Shown: positions 12,370-23,934 of the stretch, piece by piece | How the letters are laid out: each line of letters begins with the position of its first letter | How positions within the stretch are numbered: the stretch's first letter is position 1 | From: Heterohyrax brucei | Taxonomy: Eukaryota > Chordata > Mammalia > Hyracoidea > Procaviidae | Reading direction: 5' to 3' | DNA length: 64,000 nucleotides | NCBI GenBank assembly: GCA_028571685.1 | Contig: CM053162.1 | Location: 11,350,001 to 11,414,000, forward strand | Position numbers and translations under genes: made by a program | The notes under the pieces: generated by a model | The model's input: the letters and a program-made list of their open reading frames with translations, nothing else | What the model was told of the DNA's origin: nothing | Database searches by the model: none

Positions 12370-12610
12370 AAAAGTTTAGAGGGAAATTTGTAACTTTACA
12401 CTTACTAGGAAAGCAGAAAACTCTAAAATCAACAACGTAAGTTTCCACCTTTTGAAAATAGAACAAGAAGAGCAAACGAAACCCAAAGCAAGCAGAAGAA
12501 AAAAGATTGAAGTGCAAAAAAATAATAATAATAATAATAAATAAATTCAATAAAATGGAACACAGAGAAATAAGAAAGAAAATCAATGAAACTGTGAGCT
12601 GTTTTGGTTT
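12370..12610 (+). mobile_element. Old LINE-1 ORF2 fragment with AAT microsatellite
   Basis: Resembles the L1 ORF2 stretch between endonuclease and reverse transcriptase (KAS-RRK and INETV/NETK-like coding). It is interrupted by an (AAT)n tract at about 12521-12545. Very degraded. Confidence 0.5.
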
Positions 12611-12696
12611 GGTTTTGTAAGATTAAAATAAACTTTCAGCTAGACCATCTTATGCTGCATTCTCTAGAGGAGCAAAATCAGTGAAATATATGTATG

Positions 12697-13095
12697 CTTT
12701 TGCCTCTTGGAATTTACACTGAATAAAACCTTTCTTTTTGCTTAACTAACTTTGTGATGATTTTATATTAGGACAACATATACATTATCATATATGTAAT
12801 ATATATATTGATATGTATCTATTACACTAGGATAATATACACAATCTTATATATAATATATATTATTATACATTAATATCTGTGTATTTTACCCTAGGAT
12901 AACATATATGATGTATATTAATACATATATTTTACCCCAGGATAATATATATTACTTTATATACAATATATATTATCCTACATATAATATATATTGTCTT
13001 ATATATAATGTATATATTATCCTAGGGTAAAATCATCACAAGCTTACAATAAAGCAAAAAGAAACTTATTCAGCATAAGTTCCAAGAGGCAAAAG
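12697..13095. repeat. 399-bp AT-rich inverted repeat (palindrome)
   Basis: Left arm 12697-12780 (CTTTTGCCTCTTGGAATT...) and right arm about 13015-13095 (...TTCCAAGAGGCAAAAG) are reverse complements over roughly 80 bp with a few mismatches. The core is made of TATATA/CCTAGGATAA-type units that also pair with each other. The whole could form one long hairpin. No target duplication found; see findings. Confidence 0.8.
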
Positions 13096-13559
13096 TGGCA
13101 AAATGGACAAGCATGCTGCCAGAGTCATGTCTGCCCATGTGCAAGGAACATTACAGAATCATCAATATATATTAACATTACAAATGTGCAAAATCATTGA
13201 AAGCTTCAGCTTTTTACAGATTGCCTAAAAACTGCCAAATCACTGTGAGTCTACATTTTGTGCTGTCTTTTTTAATAATCACTGGTACAGATTTCAGTAA
13301 TGACAGGAGCGTCTTCACTAGTCCAACAAATCTTACTATTCACTAAATGATGACAGAAAAAGATGAGTGGAAACTATGTAGGTCTTTTGTGCTCTGCTGT
13401 GATTTGCTTATGGGAAAGATTTCCTAACAAATGTTTTCTAGATTGTCTTTATACGCTAGGGCCCAGCTGATGTCCCTGAATTGTATATGTGAACAATTTT
13501 GGATTGGGAAAAGGTTTGTTTTATATATTTTTAACACAAAAAAGTTTAAAAAAGAGAAA
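13096..13559. other. No recognised feature
   Basis: Moderately AT-rich sequence with no credible ORF and no repeat that I recognise. Confidence 0.5.
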
Positions 13560-13892
13560 TGAAGCAGTGATACAAATTACAGCTTGGACGAATCTCAAAA
13601 ACATGCTAAACCAAAGACACTAGACACAAAAGGCTACCTAAAGTATGATTCCATTTATGCGAAATTTTGGAAACAGGCAAACCTCTAGAGACAATAGTTG
13701 CCTGAGGTGGGGATGTGAGCAGGAATTGATAACAAAGGGTCACAAGGACATTTTTTAGGGTGACAGAAATACTCTAAAACCAGACTATAGTGATGGTAGT
13801 ACAGCTCAACACACTGTTGAAAAATCATTGAACTAGAACGACAATCGGTGAATTTTATAATATGTAAATTTACCTCAATACAGCTGTTTTAA
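13560..13892 (+). mobile_element. Ancient LINE-1 3' UTR (L1M type)
   Basis: Matches the old mammalian L1 3' end: a GACACAAAAGGC...GTATGATTCCATTTATG block, then GGTGACAGAAAT...CTC, and finally GTGAATTTTATAATATGTAAATT...CTCAATACAGCTG. Truncated at the 5' side. Confidence 0.75.
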
Positions 13893-14252
13893 ACAGGCAA
13901 AATACGAAACACATATAGAAAATGATAATGCTGTTATCTATATGTCTAAAGTGTTTTGAAATTCTTTTAAATTAAATTTCCACTAAGAGTGGCAGAACTT
14001 TTGCAGACGATGGCATTGTTTCTCATGAGTTTCCCCTGCCCTTACAACGTGTTGGACAGTCTTCAGACTCTTGTGAATAGGGTCACCTGGTACAGTTGTG
14101 CAAGCTATGCAAACACACATCTGTGTATGACTGTATCTGGAAGCCCTAATTGCAATGTATCCCCTCTCTTGACTGCTGGGAGCTGTGACAGACCTCACAA
14201 GTGCTCACAAACAAGGCCACTAGCTTGGAACTTTGATATTCTTTATAGAACA
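13893..14252. other. No recognised feature
   Basis: Single-copy-looking DNA. The open frame at 13989-14441 runs into an AfroSINE and has no domain that I recognise; treated as chance. Confidence 0.5.
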
Positions 14253-14417
14253 ACCAAAACATTTAAGGAAAAAACCATTACCATCAAGTTTATTCCAGCT
14301 TACAGCAACTCTATAGGACAGAGCAGAACTCCCTGCAGTTTCCAAGGAGTGCCTGGTGGATTTGAACTGCTGACCTTTTGGTTAATAGTATTTAACCACT
14401 ATGACTACCAGGGTTTC
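14253..14417 (-). mobile_element. AfroSINE
   Basis: tRNA-derived SINE read on the minus strand. The head (GGAAACCCTGGTAG..., A-box-like) lies at 14405-14417, the B-box-like region (AGTTCAAATCC) near 14350-14360, and the RTE-related tail at the left end. Flanks carry an imperfect duplication TTAYAGAACAA. Confidence 0.85.
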
Positions 14418-15830
14418 CTTACAGAACAAGGCAGGCAATAAATTCGAGTAACAGGCATCCTATAAATCGTTTCTGCCATTGAGAGTGTGGGTGGGGCTTT
14501 CTTATTGGGTTAAGTATACGTGGCTGTTTTCTTCTTCCTTGGGATGAGTTGTCTCCCAGGAAACACCTTGTAAGTCTCCTATACACTATTCCCAGAGAAA
14601 CAGCTTTCTGTTGGACCTTAAAATAGTTTATCAGAAAGTTGCAGCCAATGTGATTCCCAACACTAACCATACCTCAGTTTCTTCCCAGCAGTTCCCTAAG
14701 GCTTCAGATAAATTACTTCTGGCTTTTCTGATGTGAGCAATCACATTTAGAAAGAAATTAAAACTCACCCATTCCATGCCCCGTACTAAAAGTTTATTCC
14801 CAATTCCAGTCTGGGCACAGTTGATATTCAACAAATTTTCAGTGAAGTTAATATTTCAGCCCATTCTTCAAAACATGTTTGCGAACCAAATGAAAGAGCA
14901 GCTTCAGAAGCAATTTGTAAACTGTAGAGTCTATGCAATTAAAAAGCACACATGGGATGAGATTCAAGATTTGATCCTAAGGAGGAGGAAGAACACCAGG
15001 CTGACAGGGAAAGCAAGAGAAAGTTTTGCCACCTTCTGTGTTTTGCCAAGCCCTGGATCTTCATGATTCTCACCTTTGAATTTGGACAGCTGTCAAGGAA
15101 ATCAGCAGGAAAAGGGAGCAAACACATGTCAAGACTCTGCAGCCTAAGACTGTGAGAGCCATTCACAAGTCTGCTCCACCAGATGGCAGCACATCAGCAG
15201 GGAGTCCGGTGGCTCAGGCTCAAATAGGCCCCAGTTAAACGACCTTGTGCGGATGCCAGACGGAAGGAACTGTTTGGATTAGTGCTCATCATTTTTCCAC
15301 TCATTATCTAATAGAGATTTTTTGTTGTTGTTGTTAGCAGCAAAGACAGCAAAAATGGGTGTATTATTATAGTCCCTACCCACAATGAGACTACTACCAA
15401 ATAGAAAGTTCATGAAGACAAATAGTATTGCTAATAGTCATTGCAAACAAATTAAAATATCATCATAGACATTATTATTATCATCAATTACAAAATACTC
15501 TCGGTATCCACTGTTCCTTGAGTTGACCTCAGTGCACTTTCTAAACCTTGGGGATGAAAAGAATTCACCAGGGGTGCTGCTAATTGTCTCAGACACAAAA
15601 ACTGGTATATTTCTCATCCAAAAGCAGTTAAGGCTGGAGAGTGCAGAAGGGTCAGGGGCTTGTCCTGCAGCCCACACAGGCTGTCACCTAACCTCAGTGG
15701 CTGAGGAACTGCAGAGAACTCCTGTCTGGATCAGTCCCATCCCACTATGTTGTTACTAGAGCACGCGTGGGTCTTTCAGCTAGCTCACACAAGTTCTTTT
15801 TCTAGTTCTCTGGCTAACTGAGTGATACAG
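14418..15830. other. 1.4 kb without recognised gene or repeat
   Basis: Apparently single-copy DNA with a short GTT run near 15320. Open frames up to 96 aa have no recognisable domain. Confidence 0.5.
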
Positions 15831-15896
15831 TGCTGTGGACTGAATTGTGTTCCTAAAAAAGTACGTATTCTAAACCCTAACCCATACACTTGTGGA

Positions 15897-16097
15897 GAGG
15901 AGGCTTGGTGGTTCAGTAGTTAAATCATTTGGTTACTAACTGAAAGATCAGTGGTTCAAACCCACTAACAGCTCTGCAGAAGAAAAGACCTGGCACTCCA
16001 CTACTGAAGTAATACTGCCACTTCTACTGAAATCTGTAGCGATTTCAGCCTATGAAATCCTATGAGTCAGAATCAACTTGATGGCCAAAAGCAACAT
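15897..16097 (+). mobile_element. AfroSINE, long-body variant
   Basis: Plus-strand copy: A-box region TTCAGTAGTTAAATC, B box GGTTCAAACCCA, then an extra middle segment (GAAGAAAAGACCTGGCACTCC), and an RTE-type tail CTATGAGTCAGAATCAACTTGATGGC. Target duplication ACTTGTGGA at 15888-15896 and 16098-16106. Confidence 0.9.
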
Positions 16098-16225
16098 ACT
16101 TGTGGATATAATTCCATTTGGGAATAAGTTTTCTTTTTATGTTAATGAGGCCACATAAACATAGGGTTTGTTTAAAGCAATCACTTTTGAGATATAAAAA
16201 AGACACATTAGGCATGGAAGCATAG

Positions 16226-16400
16226 GTAACCAAACAAAAAAAACAAACCTAGTGCCGTCAAGTTGACTCCAACTCATAGCAACCCTACAGATCAGAGTAG
16301 ATGTGCCCTGTAGGGTTTCCAAGGAGTGCCTGATGGATCTGAACTCCCAAACTTTTGGTTAGCAGCTGTAGCACTTAACCACTATACCACCAGGGTTTCC
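16226..16400 (-). mobile_element. AfroSINE
   Basis: Well-preserved minus-strand copy with complete head (GGAAACCCTGGTGG) and tail (GACGGCAC equivalent near 16250). Duplication GGAAGCAYAG at 16216-16225 and 16401-16410. Confidence 0.92.
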
Positions 16401-16604
16401 GGAAGCACAGATGGGTCAGAATACATTTTTTTTGCAAGTCAGTGATGTTATCTTTATTCTGTCCTCTTAAGGAAAAAAGAATATATTAACAGACCTATCA
16501 AGTAATCAGTCGACTGGCACTTTTTCAGTCATCCATCATCTTTTCTGACTCCTTGTCCTTCGATGGGATATTCACTGTATGAACCCTCCTCTGTTATTCC
16601 TACT

Positions 16605-16735
16605 TCTGCCAATCAAACAAGTATATCAGTGTTCAACTCAAGTGTTGCCTCCTCCATAAAGCCTTCCCATCTTCCAGAAAGAGTTGTTTGTTCTTGCCTC
16701 TGCACTTATATAGCACATGGTATGTGTTTCAGTAA
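16605..16735 (+). mobile_element. LINE-2 3'-end fragment
   Basis: TCAACTCAAGTGTTGCCTCC followed by TCCATAAAGCCTTCCC is the typical L2 3'-end block. Boundaries approximate. Confidence 0.6.
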
Positions 16736-17840
16736 TAATAACAGTAGTTAACTCGTGCATAAAACAGGCATATCTTGTTTTATTGAGTTTTGTTTGATTG
16801 CGCTTTGAAAATAATTGCATTTTTCACACCTGAAGGTTTGTGGTAACCATGTGTTGAGCAAGTTTGTTGGCATCATTTTTCGAATGGCACATGCTCACTT
16901 TCTGCCTCTGTTTCACATTTTGGTAATTCTCACAACTTTTCAAACTTTTTCATCATTGTTATACCTGTGAAGGTGATCTGTGATCAGTGATCTTTGATAC
17001 TACTGTTGTAATTGAGAACACTATAAACCATGCCCATATAAGACAGTGAACTTATTTAATAAACATTGTGTGTGTTCTGACTGCTCTATCGACTGACCTT
17101 TCCCTAGTCCCTCCTCCTCTCCTGGGGCCTCTTTATTCCCTGAGAAATGACAGTACTGAAATCACTCCAATTATTGACTTCAAATGACTTCTAAATGTTT
17201 ACGTGAAAGGAAGAGTTTTATATCTCTCACATTAAAATAAAAGCTAGAAATGATTAAGCTTGATGAGGAAGACACACGTCAAAAGCCAAGAGAAGCCAAA
17301 AGTGAGTCCTGTTATACCAAATAATTAACTAAGTTGTGAATGCAAAGAAAAAGTTCTTGAAGGAAGTTACAAGTGCTACTCCAGTGAACACAGAAATTGT
17401 AAGAAAATGGAACAGCCTTTTGACTGAAATGGATCAAGTTTTAGAGGTCTGGATAGATCCAACCAGCCACAAACTTAAATCAAAGTTTAGTCCAGAGCAA
17501 GGTCTTAACTCTTATCAGTACTATGAAGGCTGAGAGAGGTAAAGAACTGCAGAAGGAAAGTTTGAAGCTGCAGAAGCTGGTTCTTTAAGTTTAAGGAAAG
17601 CAGTCCTCTCCATAACATAAATGTTAACATAAATGTGCAAGGTGAGGCAGTAACTGCTGGAGTAGATGCTGCTGCAAGTTATCCAGAAGATCTGGCTACA
17701 GCAATTGATAAAGGTAATTACTGTAAACAATCAACTTCCAATGTTGAAGAAACAGACTTTTTTTTTTTTTTTTTTGGTAGAATGTGCCACCCAGCACTTT
17801 CATAGCTAGAAGGGAGAAGTCAGTGCTTGGTTTCACAGCT

Positions 17841-18365
17841 TCAAAGGAAAGGCTGGCTTTAAACCTTTTGTTGCTACTGGAATAAATGGTATGCTAGCCA
17901 GTTTCTATGCATTTAAACCTCACTGGCAAGCCATTATTCTGGTTCTAACTCATTTAGTATCTAGGAGGATCCTTTTTGAAAAGAGTGAAGCTCAGCAGAC
18001 CAGAAGTGGAGCTTCATTGTTGTGCAGTGTAAACATTCTGCTACATGATGCTTTCTAGATGTGTTAGTTTGTAAACTTTTGCCTTTTTTCCCCTTTATTT
18101 CTGTGAGATAAGACTTATAAGCATAAATATGGATTTCCTGCATGATAGTTATGGAGCCCTGATGAGTTCGTTTTGGTTTTCCTGTGTCACATTTGAAAGA
18201 GGAGGGTACCCCCGTGTAACTTAATGGAAAGGTGCCCTCACTAAATTACATCTCTAGTTTCCCTCAGAACACCATCATGCCTCAGACTGGGTGTGCCACA
18301 GTGCCACTGTCCTCATTGGTGGGTAGTATTACTGTATCATATTTCTCAAAATCCATATTACCAAC
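17841..18365. other. Unidentified 0.5 kb segment inside Tigger1
   Basis: Sequence with no Tigger1 homology that I can see, replacing a short stretch of the transposase gene. It contains no credible ORF, and I recognise no repeat family. It could be a 5'-truncated retrocopy of a 3' UTR, but no poly(A) or duplication is evident. Confidence 0.4.
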
Positions 18366-18887
18366 TATCACTGATTGAATTGTGTCTTGCAGAAATATGT
18401 GTATCAATTTGGCTAGCCCATAATTCCCAGTACTGTTTCAGTGTCCCGCATTTTGTCATCTATTATGATTTTCTTATGTGTTGTAAATCCTGTCTGTATG
18501 ATGTTGTTGAGATGTGATTAGCAATAGTTATGTTAATGAGGCAGGACTCAATCTACAAGATTGGACTGTCTTTGCCAATCTTTTTTGAGATATAAAGCAG
18601 GGAAGTGAGCAGAGAGACAATGAGACCTCATGCTACAAAAAAAGAAGCAACAAGAGAACAGCATGACCTTTGCACACAGCATGTCTGTGCAGAGAAGCTC
18701 CTCAACTAGGGAAAGATTAATGACAAGGACCCTCTTCTAGACCTGACAGAGAGAAAAAGCTTTCTCTTGCAGCTGGAGCCCTAAGTTTGGACTTCTAGCC
18801 TACTAGACTGTGAGATAATGAATTCTTCTTTTTAAAAGCCATCCACTTGTAGTATTTCAGATGTAACAGCGCTAGATAACTAAGATA
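18366..18887 (+). mobile_element. Solo MaLR-type LTR
   Basis: 522-bp plus-strand LTR of the same family as 557-2998, with perfect 5-bp duplication CCAAC at 18361-18365 and 18888-18892. The 3' end shows the AAAGCCATCCACTTGTAGTATTTC block. The terminal CA is mutated to TA. Confidence 0.9.
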
Positions 18888-21554
18888 CCAACCAAAAATT
18901 TAAATATACACAATCAGTAAGAATGCATTCTACTAGGGAAAACACATATCATCAATAAACAAATGAGGAGAAAAAAATGTAGTAATGAAAGGATTAAGTC
19001 AAATCCAATGTTTATTTATCATTCCAAAAGTCATAGGGCCCTTAATAATTATGCTAAATCTGTTTTGCCTGTGCTCTACAGATTTAACAACAAACCCAGG
19101 ATGATAGCACATATCTTTACAGCATGGTTTACTAATTACTTGGAGCCCACTGTTGAGACCTACTGCTCAGGAAAAAAAAAAAAGACTCCTTTCAAAATAT
19201 TACTGATCTTCAGCAATGCATTTGATCATCCAAGAGCTCTGATAGAGGTGTACAAGGAGACTAATGTTGTTTTCATGCCACTTAGCACAATGTCCATTCC
19301 ACAGCCCTTGGGTCAAGGGATAATTTCAACTTTTGAGTCTTCTCATTTACAAAATACGTTTGAAAAGGCTGTAGCTACCATAAATAGTGATTCTTCTCAC
19401 TGATCTGGGCAAAGTAAATTAAAAGCCTTCTGGAAATAATTCACCATTCCAGATGCCATTCAAAACACTTGTGATTCATGTGAGGGTGTCAAATATTAAC
19501 ATTAACAAGAGTTTGGAAGAAGTTTATTCCAATCCTCACAGATAACTTTGAGGAGTTCAACATTTCGATGGAGGAAGTAACCACAGATGTGATGAAAAAA
19601 AAAAAAACTGCAAAAGATCTAGAATTAGAAGTGGAGATTGAAGATGTGACTAGATTGTTGCAATCTCATGATAAAACTTCAGTGGGGGGGGGTGGAGAGC
19701 CAAGATTGCAGATCAGTCACAAGTCTCTTCAATTCCCTCTGAGAACTAAGGCCTAGAAAACAACTGAACAGAGCAGAGTAGACATTTTGGGAACCCCAAG
19801 ATTAGGTGGAGAGTTGTGAGATAGGACTGGGCAACAGGAAAAAAAAACTACCTTCATCAGAGGTGAGACAGCTGTGCAAAGGGTCCCATTTCTGCTGGCA
19901 CAGCAGCTGAGAGGCTTACAGGTACGGACACCATCTTTGTTAACTGGGAAACTGGCACTGGGACTGAGCCTGGGACTACTGAGTCTGAGAGCCTGGCCGG
20001 GGCTGGCTGCCGTGCTGAGCTGTAGCACCTAAGTAGACAGTGTCTCTCACAGCAGAGAGGCTGTGCTTAGGACAGTGACATCTAGAGAACCCAGCATGGC
20101 TAGTGTCCAAAGGTACCAGTGCCCCTTCCCACTTTCTTCTTTGAGCTACACTATTGATTCTGCTGCAACAGGACAGAAGAGGTGGCACAGGCAGGACACC
20201 ATCTTAGCCAGCTGAGAGGTGGAGTCAACCACACCCAAGGGTCCAGCTGGGGCTGGCTGCCATACTGAGCAACAAGTACCTGACTGGACAGTGCCTCTCT
20301 CCACAGAAAAGCTGTTCTTAAGAAAAATAACACCTAGAGAACACAGTAGTGGCTTGTGGCCAAGTCTGGCAGTGCCCTTTCCCCTCACTTCTCTGAGCTA
20401 TGTCATAGTGATTTCTGATGGGGCTCTTTAGAGATTCCACAAGTAGGTCACCATTTTTGTCAGCTAGGAGACAGGACCTTCCACCACTGATGGTCCAGCT
20501 GCTACCAGCTGCCACCGGACAGCACCTCTCTCACCAAATAAACAGTTTTTAAGACAATTGCATCTAGAGAACACAGAAGGGGCTGATGGCCAAGTGTGGC
20601 AGAACTATTTCCCCATCCTTCACTGAGCCACGTCATAGCATCTGCTGACTCAGCCCCTGAGAGACTCCATAAGTGGGTGACCATCTTTGTCAGCCAGGAG
20701 GCCCAGCCTGCCACCCCTGAGAGCCCAAGTGCTACTGGCTACCACTGGACAGCACCTCAATCAGCAGAAAAGCAGTTTTTAAGACAAGTGCATCCAAAGA
20801 ACACAATGGTGGCTGGTGGCTGAGTGTCATGGCACTTTTCTCTCCTCTCTTCTCTCAGCTACACCATAGTGTCTGCTAGCATGACTCTAGAAAGTTGGCA
20901 CTAGTAGATCACCACCTTTATCAGCCAAGAGGTGGGGCCTACCAGCACTGAGGAACCAGCTGGGGCCAGCTGCCAAAAGAGAAGCTGTACTGAAAACAGC
21001 TGCACCTAAAAAATGCAGCACTGGCTGCAGCCACATCTAACATTATCCTTTACTCACTCCCTTGTTAGAGCTATGCCATAGCTTCTGCTGGTGCAACACT
21101 GGAGAAGCTGAACAGCTTTCTGATGATGTGAGGACGATAATCATTATCTAATTATTTAAAGAAGCAGAACACTGTGGCTCTAGAAAACTCTCAAAATAAA
21201 GAATCAAAAACCTTCCCAGATGATGGAAACCTCCTGAAATTTTGGAGGTAGAATACAAAAAAAAAAATTGTATAGTGCCCTTCTAGATCTTAGGATAAAG
21301 ATTAAACAAAGTGAAATCAAACAAAATGAAAAATTAAACAAGCTATATAAACTGCTAGAACAGCAACAATCTGAAATTCAGCAGATCAGCAACAAAATTG
21401 CAGTGTTAGAAAATTCAGTGCAAAGCCAAAAGATCAGGACTGAGGAAATGGAGTACAGAATTATCGAGACTGAAGATAAAGCAACTAACACCAGCATTTA
21501 TGGGGAGAAATAAGATAAAAGAATCAAGAAAAATGAAGAATCATTAAGAATATT

Positions 21555-22557
21555 GGGGGGGTGGAGTCAAGATGGTGGACTAAGCACACGTCTCCTTGTA
21601 TCCCTCTGGAAACCAAGACCTGAATTCACAATCAAACAGAGCCTTTTGATCACCTAATCAGCCTCAGGACACGGCACAGAGCTGTTCATTGGGATTTCAT
21701 ACCACTCAGCGAAAAACCTCCTCTCTTTCACTGACTCCTGCTCCCGGCTAGCCCCGGCTCTCATGGACGGAAGGTAAACGCACCAGTTTGACTTTTTTTT
21801 TTCCTCTGTCTCGGCTGGTGGGCGGAGCTGGGTTTTGCCTGGCAGCTGGACTCAGACACGCTGCTGGGGGATAGGCAGGCGAAATTCCCATATTCTGAGA
21901 GCCAGGCTCGGGACTCTGTTAATCTAGCCATCTTGAGCCTTTCATTTTGTAGCTGCCTCAGCGGGGTTTCACCGGAGCTCCGCAGGCAGTATGCAGGACG
22001 CCATGTTGGTACCGAGATTTTAGTGGGACCTTGTTCTTAGCCTGGGAGCCAGCGCCTGCAAATCGGACAGCACTTCTCCGACAGAAAAGTACTGATTTTG
22101 CACAGTGCTGCCTATGTTGGGGACCCTGCAACAGAAGCAGAGGAATCACTACCTCTCAGCACCTTTAGCCCCTCTGTGTGCTGCCTGTGTGGAGGATGCC
22201 ATCTTGGATATGGTGGCTGCAGCTGGACCTAATTCTTAGCTTGGGAGCCAGAGCCTGCCCAAAGGAGAGCGCTTTTCTATCACAAAAGCAGTACTCGACA
22301 CAGTGTTGGCTAAGGCTAGGCCCTGTCAGCAGAGGCCAACAGGGCAGTAGCATTGCTGTATTCTGAACTAGTTTGTTATCATCTGGGGTTGGATATAGTG
22401 GTGCTTACTTTGTCAGATGAGAAGAGGGACCTCTACACCTGAAAACCTAACTGACTTGTGAACTGGTCAGATACCTTTTGCTTTACACTTGAAGACAGCC
22501 TAGAGAAACATTTGCAATCTATCCTCACAGTACCTCTTCCAGCCTCTATATACTCAT
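21555..22557 (+). promoter_or_regulatory. LINE-1 5' UTR / internal promoter
   Basis: About 1 kb between the element start and the ORF1 ATG. It has an AAGATGG motif within the first 20 bases (YY1-like) and several partially repeated blocks (GGGAGCCAG...GCC at 22044 and 22242). Minus-strand open frames here are artefacts. Confidence 0.6.
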
Positions 22558-23504
22558 ATGGGACCCAAAAAGCAACAGACAATTGTGGCATACAAGCAAT
22601 CACTCATGGCTTCAGAAGGCTCCCAAACAAAGCAACCAAGGAGTTTTCCAGATGAAGAAACTTTTATGAAAGCATCAGGAAGTGAATACAAATTGATTAT
22701 ATACAGAGCCCTTCTAGACCTTATACAAAATGCAACAGAACAAAATGAAAAATTAAGCAAATTGTTCGATCTGATAGAACACCAGTACTCTGAAATCCAA
22801 CAGATCAAGAAGAAAATCAAAGACATCGAAACTTCCATGCAAACCCAAGAAAACAGAATGAAACAAATGGAAAAAAGAATTTCTGACTTGGAAAACAGAG
22901 CTACTGATGCCAGCGTCTATGAGCAGAAATCAGAAAAAAGAAACAAGAAAAATGAAGAAACATTAAGAAGCATGTGGGACTCTATTAAGAGGAACAACCT
23001 TTGATTAATTGGAGTCCCTGAACAGGGTGAGACATCTGAGAACACAGTATTGTTGCTGAGCTACTGAAAGAAATCTTCCCAGAAATCATGAAGGAAGAGA
23101 AAACAGAAATCTCAGATGCATATCATACGACACTCAATATAGATCTCAAAAGAAAGACTCCAAGGCATATTATAATCAAGCTTAACAAAATGAAACATAA
23201 GCAGCAACTCTTAAAGGCAGCAAGACTCAAGGCAAAGCTAACGTTCAGAGGGAAACCGTGTAGGCTCTCGTCAGATTTCTCAGCAGAAACCATGCTGGCA
23301 TGGAGACAGCGGCATGACACATTCAAAGTCTTGAAGAAGAAGAACTTCCAACCAAGAATTATATATCCTGCAAAACTGTCTTTCAAATACGAAAGTGAAA
23401 TTAAGACATTCCCAGATAAACAGAAACTCAGAGACTTTGTAAAAACCAAACCCAAACTGCAAGAAATATTGAAAGAAGTCCTTGGCTTTGGCTTAGAAGA
23501 ATGA
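22558..23504 (+). pseudogene. LINE-1 ORF1 (RNA-binding chaperone), two lesions
   Basis: Starts at ATG 22558 (MGPKKQQT). Coiled coil at about residues 55-120 (NEKLSKLFDLIEHQYSEIQQIKKK region, heptad pattern). The RRM start (LIGVPEQGE) comes just after an in-frame TGA at 23002-23004. A single frameshift between about 23040 and 23088 moves to the frame open at 23088-23504, which carries the C-terminal domain (KMKHKQQLLKAARLK, YPAKLSFKYE, FPDKQKLRDF). Restoring function would need only two changes, so this copy is fairly young. Confidence 0.9.
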
Positions 23505-23934
23505 AACCACTAACTTTATATTTTGGAATGACACACTACTCAATACTCTACTCATTTAGGGAAGGCTCCAAAGTAAATCACAGCTTTGATTTGGAAAGAA
23601 GCAATCCAGTGATCATCATGAAAACTATGGTGTCGTCATAATAAAAAGAGGGATGTACTACAGTCGTTATACTGCTTCCAGATGGAGAGGAAGATGACAA
23701 GACTGTTAGTAATTAAAATTGGGTTTATAAATAGTTTATTAAGGAGGTTTATAGTTTATTAGGGGCAGCTGTAAAGCACAACAAAGATGTATCATACCAT
23801 TTCAAGAAATCTAACACACGAGTCTCAATGACTATAAAACCAGCTCTGAAAAAGGTGAAAAATCAACTCACAAAAAAGAGTGTCCCAGAACAGCCTAATA
23901 AGAACAACAGAGAAAACATCAACATAAAAAAAAC

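Larger units (their letters stand above)
15831..16430 (+). mobile_element. MLT1-like LTR interrupted by two AfroSINEs
   Basis: Begins TGCTGTGGACTGAATTGTGTT, the canonical start of MLT1/MaLR LTRs. It continues after the first SINE with AATTCCATTTGGGAATA and TTAATGAGGCCA, and after the second with a short remnant. It lacks a recognisable 3' end, so it is probably truncated. End is approximate. Confidence 0.7.
17196..19682 (+). pseudogene. Tigger1 transposase pseudogene
   Basis: pogo-like transposase relic. An N-terminal DNA-binding region starts near 17196 with GERKSF-like coding, and an open piece at 17336-17533 reads VNAKKKFLKEVTSATPVNTEI-like. The catalytic region is partly open at 18963-19403 (FIYHSKSHRALNNYAKSVLPVLYRFNN and KILLIFSNAFDHPRAL), where the second catalytic aspartate of the DDE triad, normally in an LLIDNA-type motif, is read as FSNA, so it is lost. 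The gene is split by an insertion (17841-18984) and a T-run (about 17758-17777). Its C-terminus continues at 34774 beyond the L1s. Confidence 0.85.

Noticed and set aside
13989-14441. 150-aa open frame
   Set aside because: Its C-terminal third is reversed AfroSINE sequence; no recognisable domain.
16508-16530. GTCGACTGGCACTTTTTCAGTC, possible decayed tail fragment with a CAGTC repeat
   Set aside because: Only loosely similar to the core, no tail repeat, and a 5-bp flank repeat is not significant.
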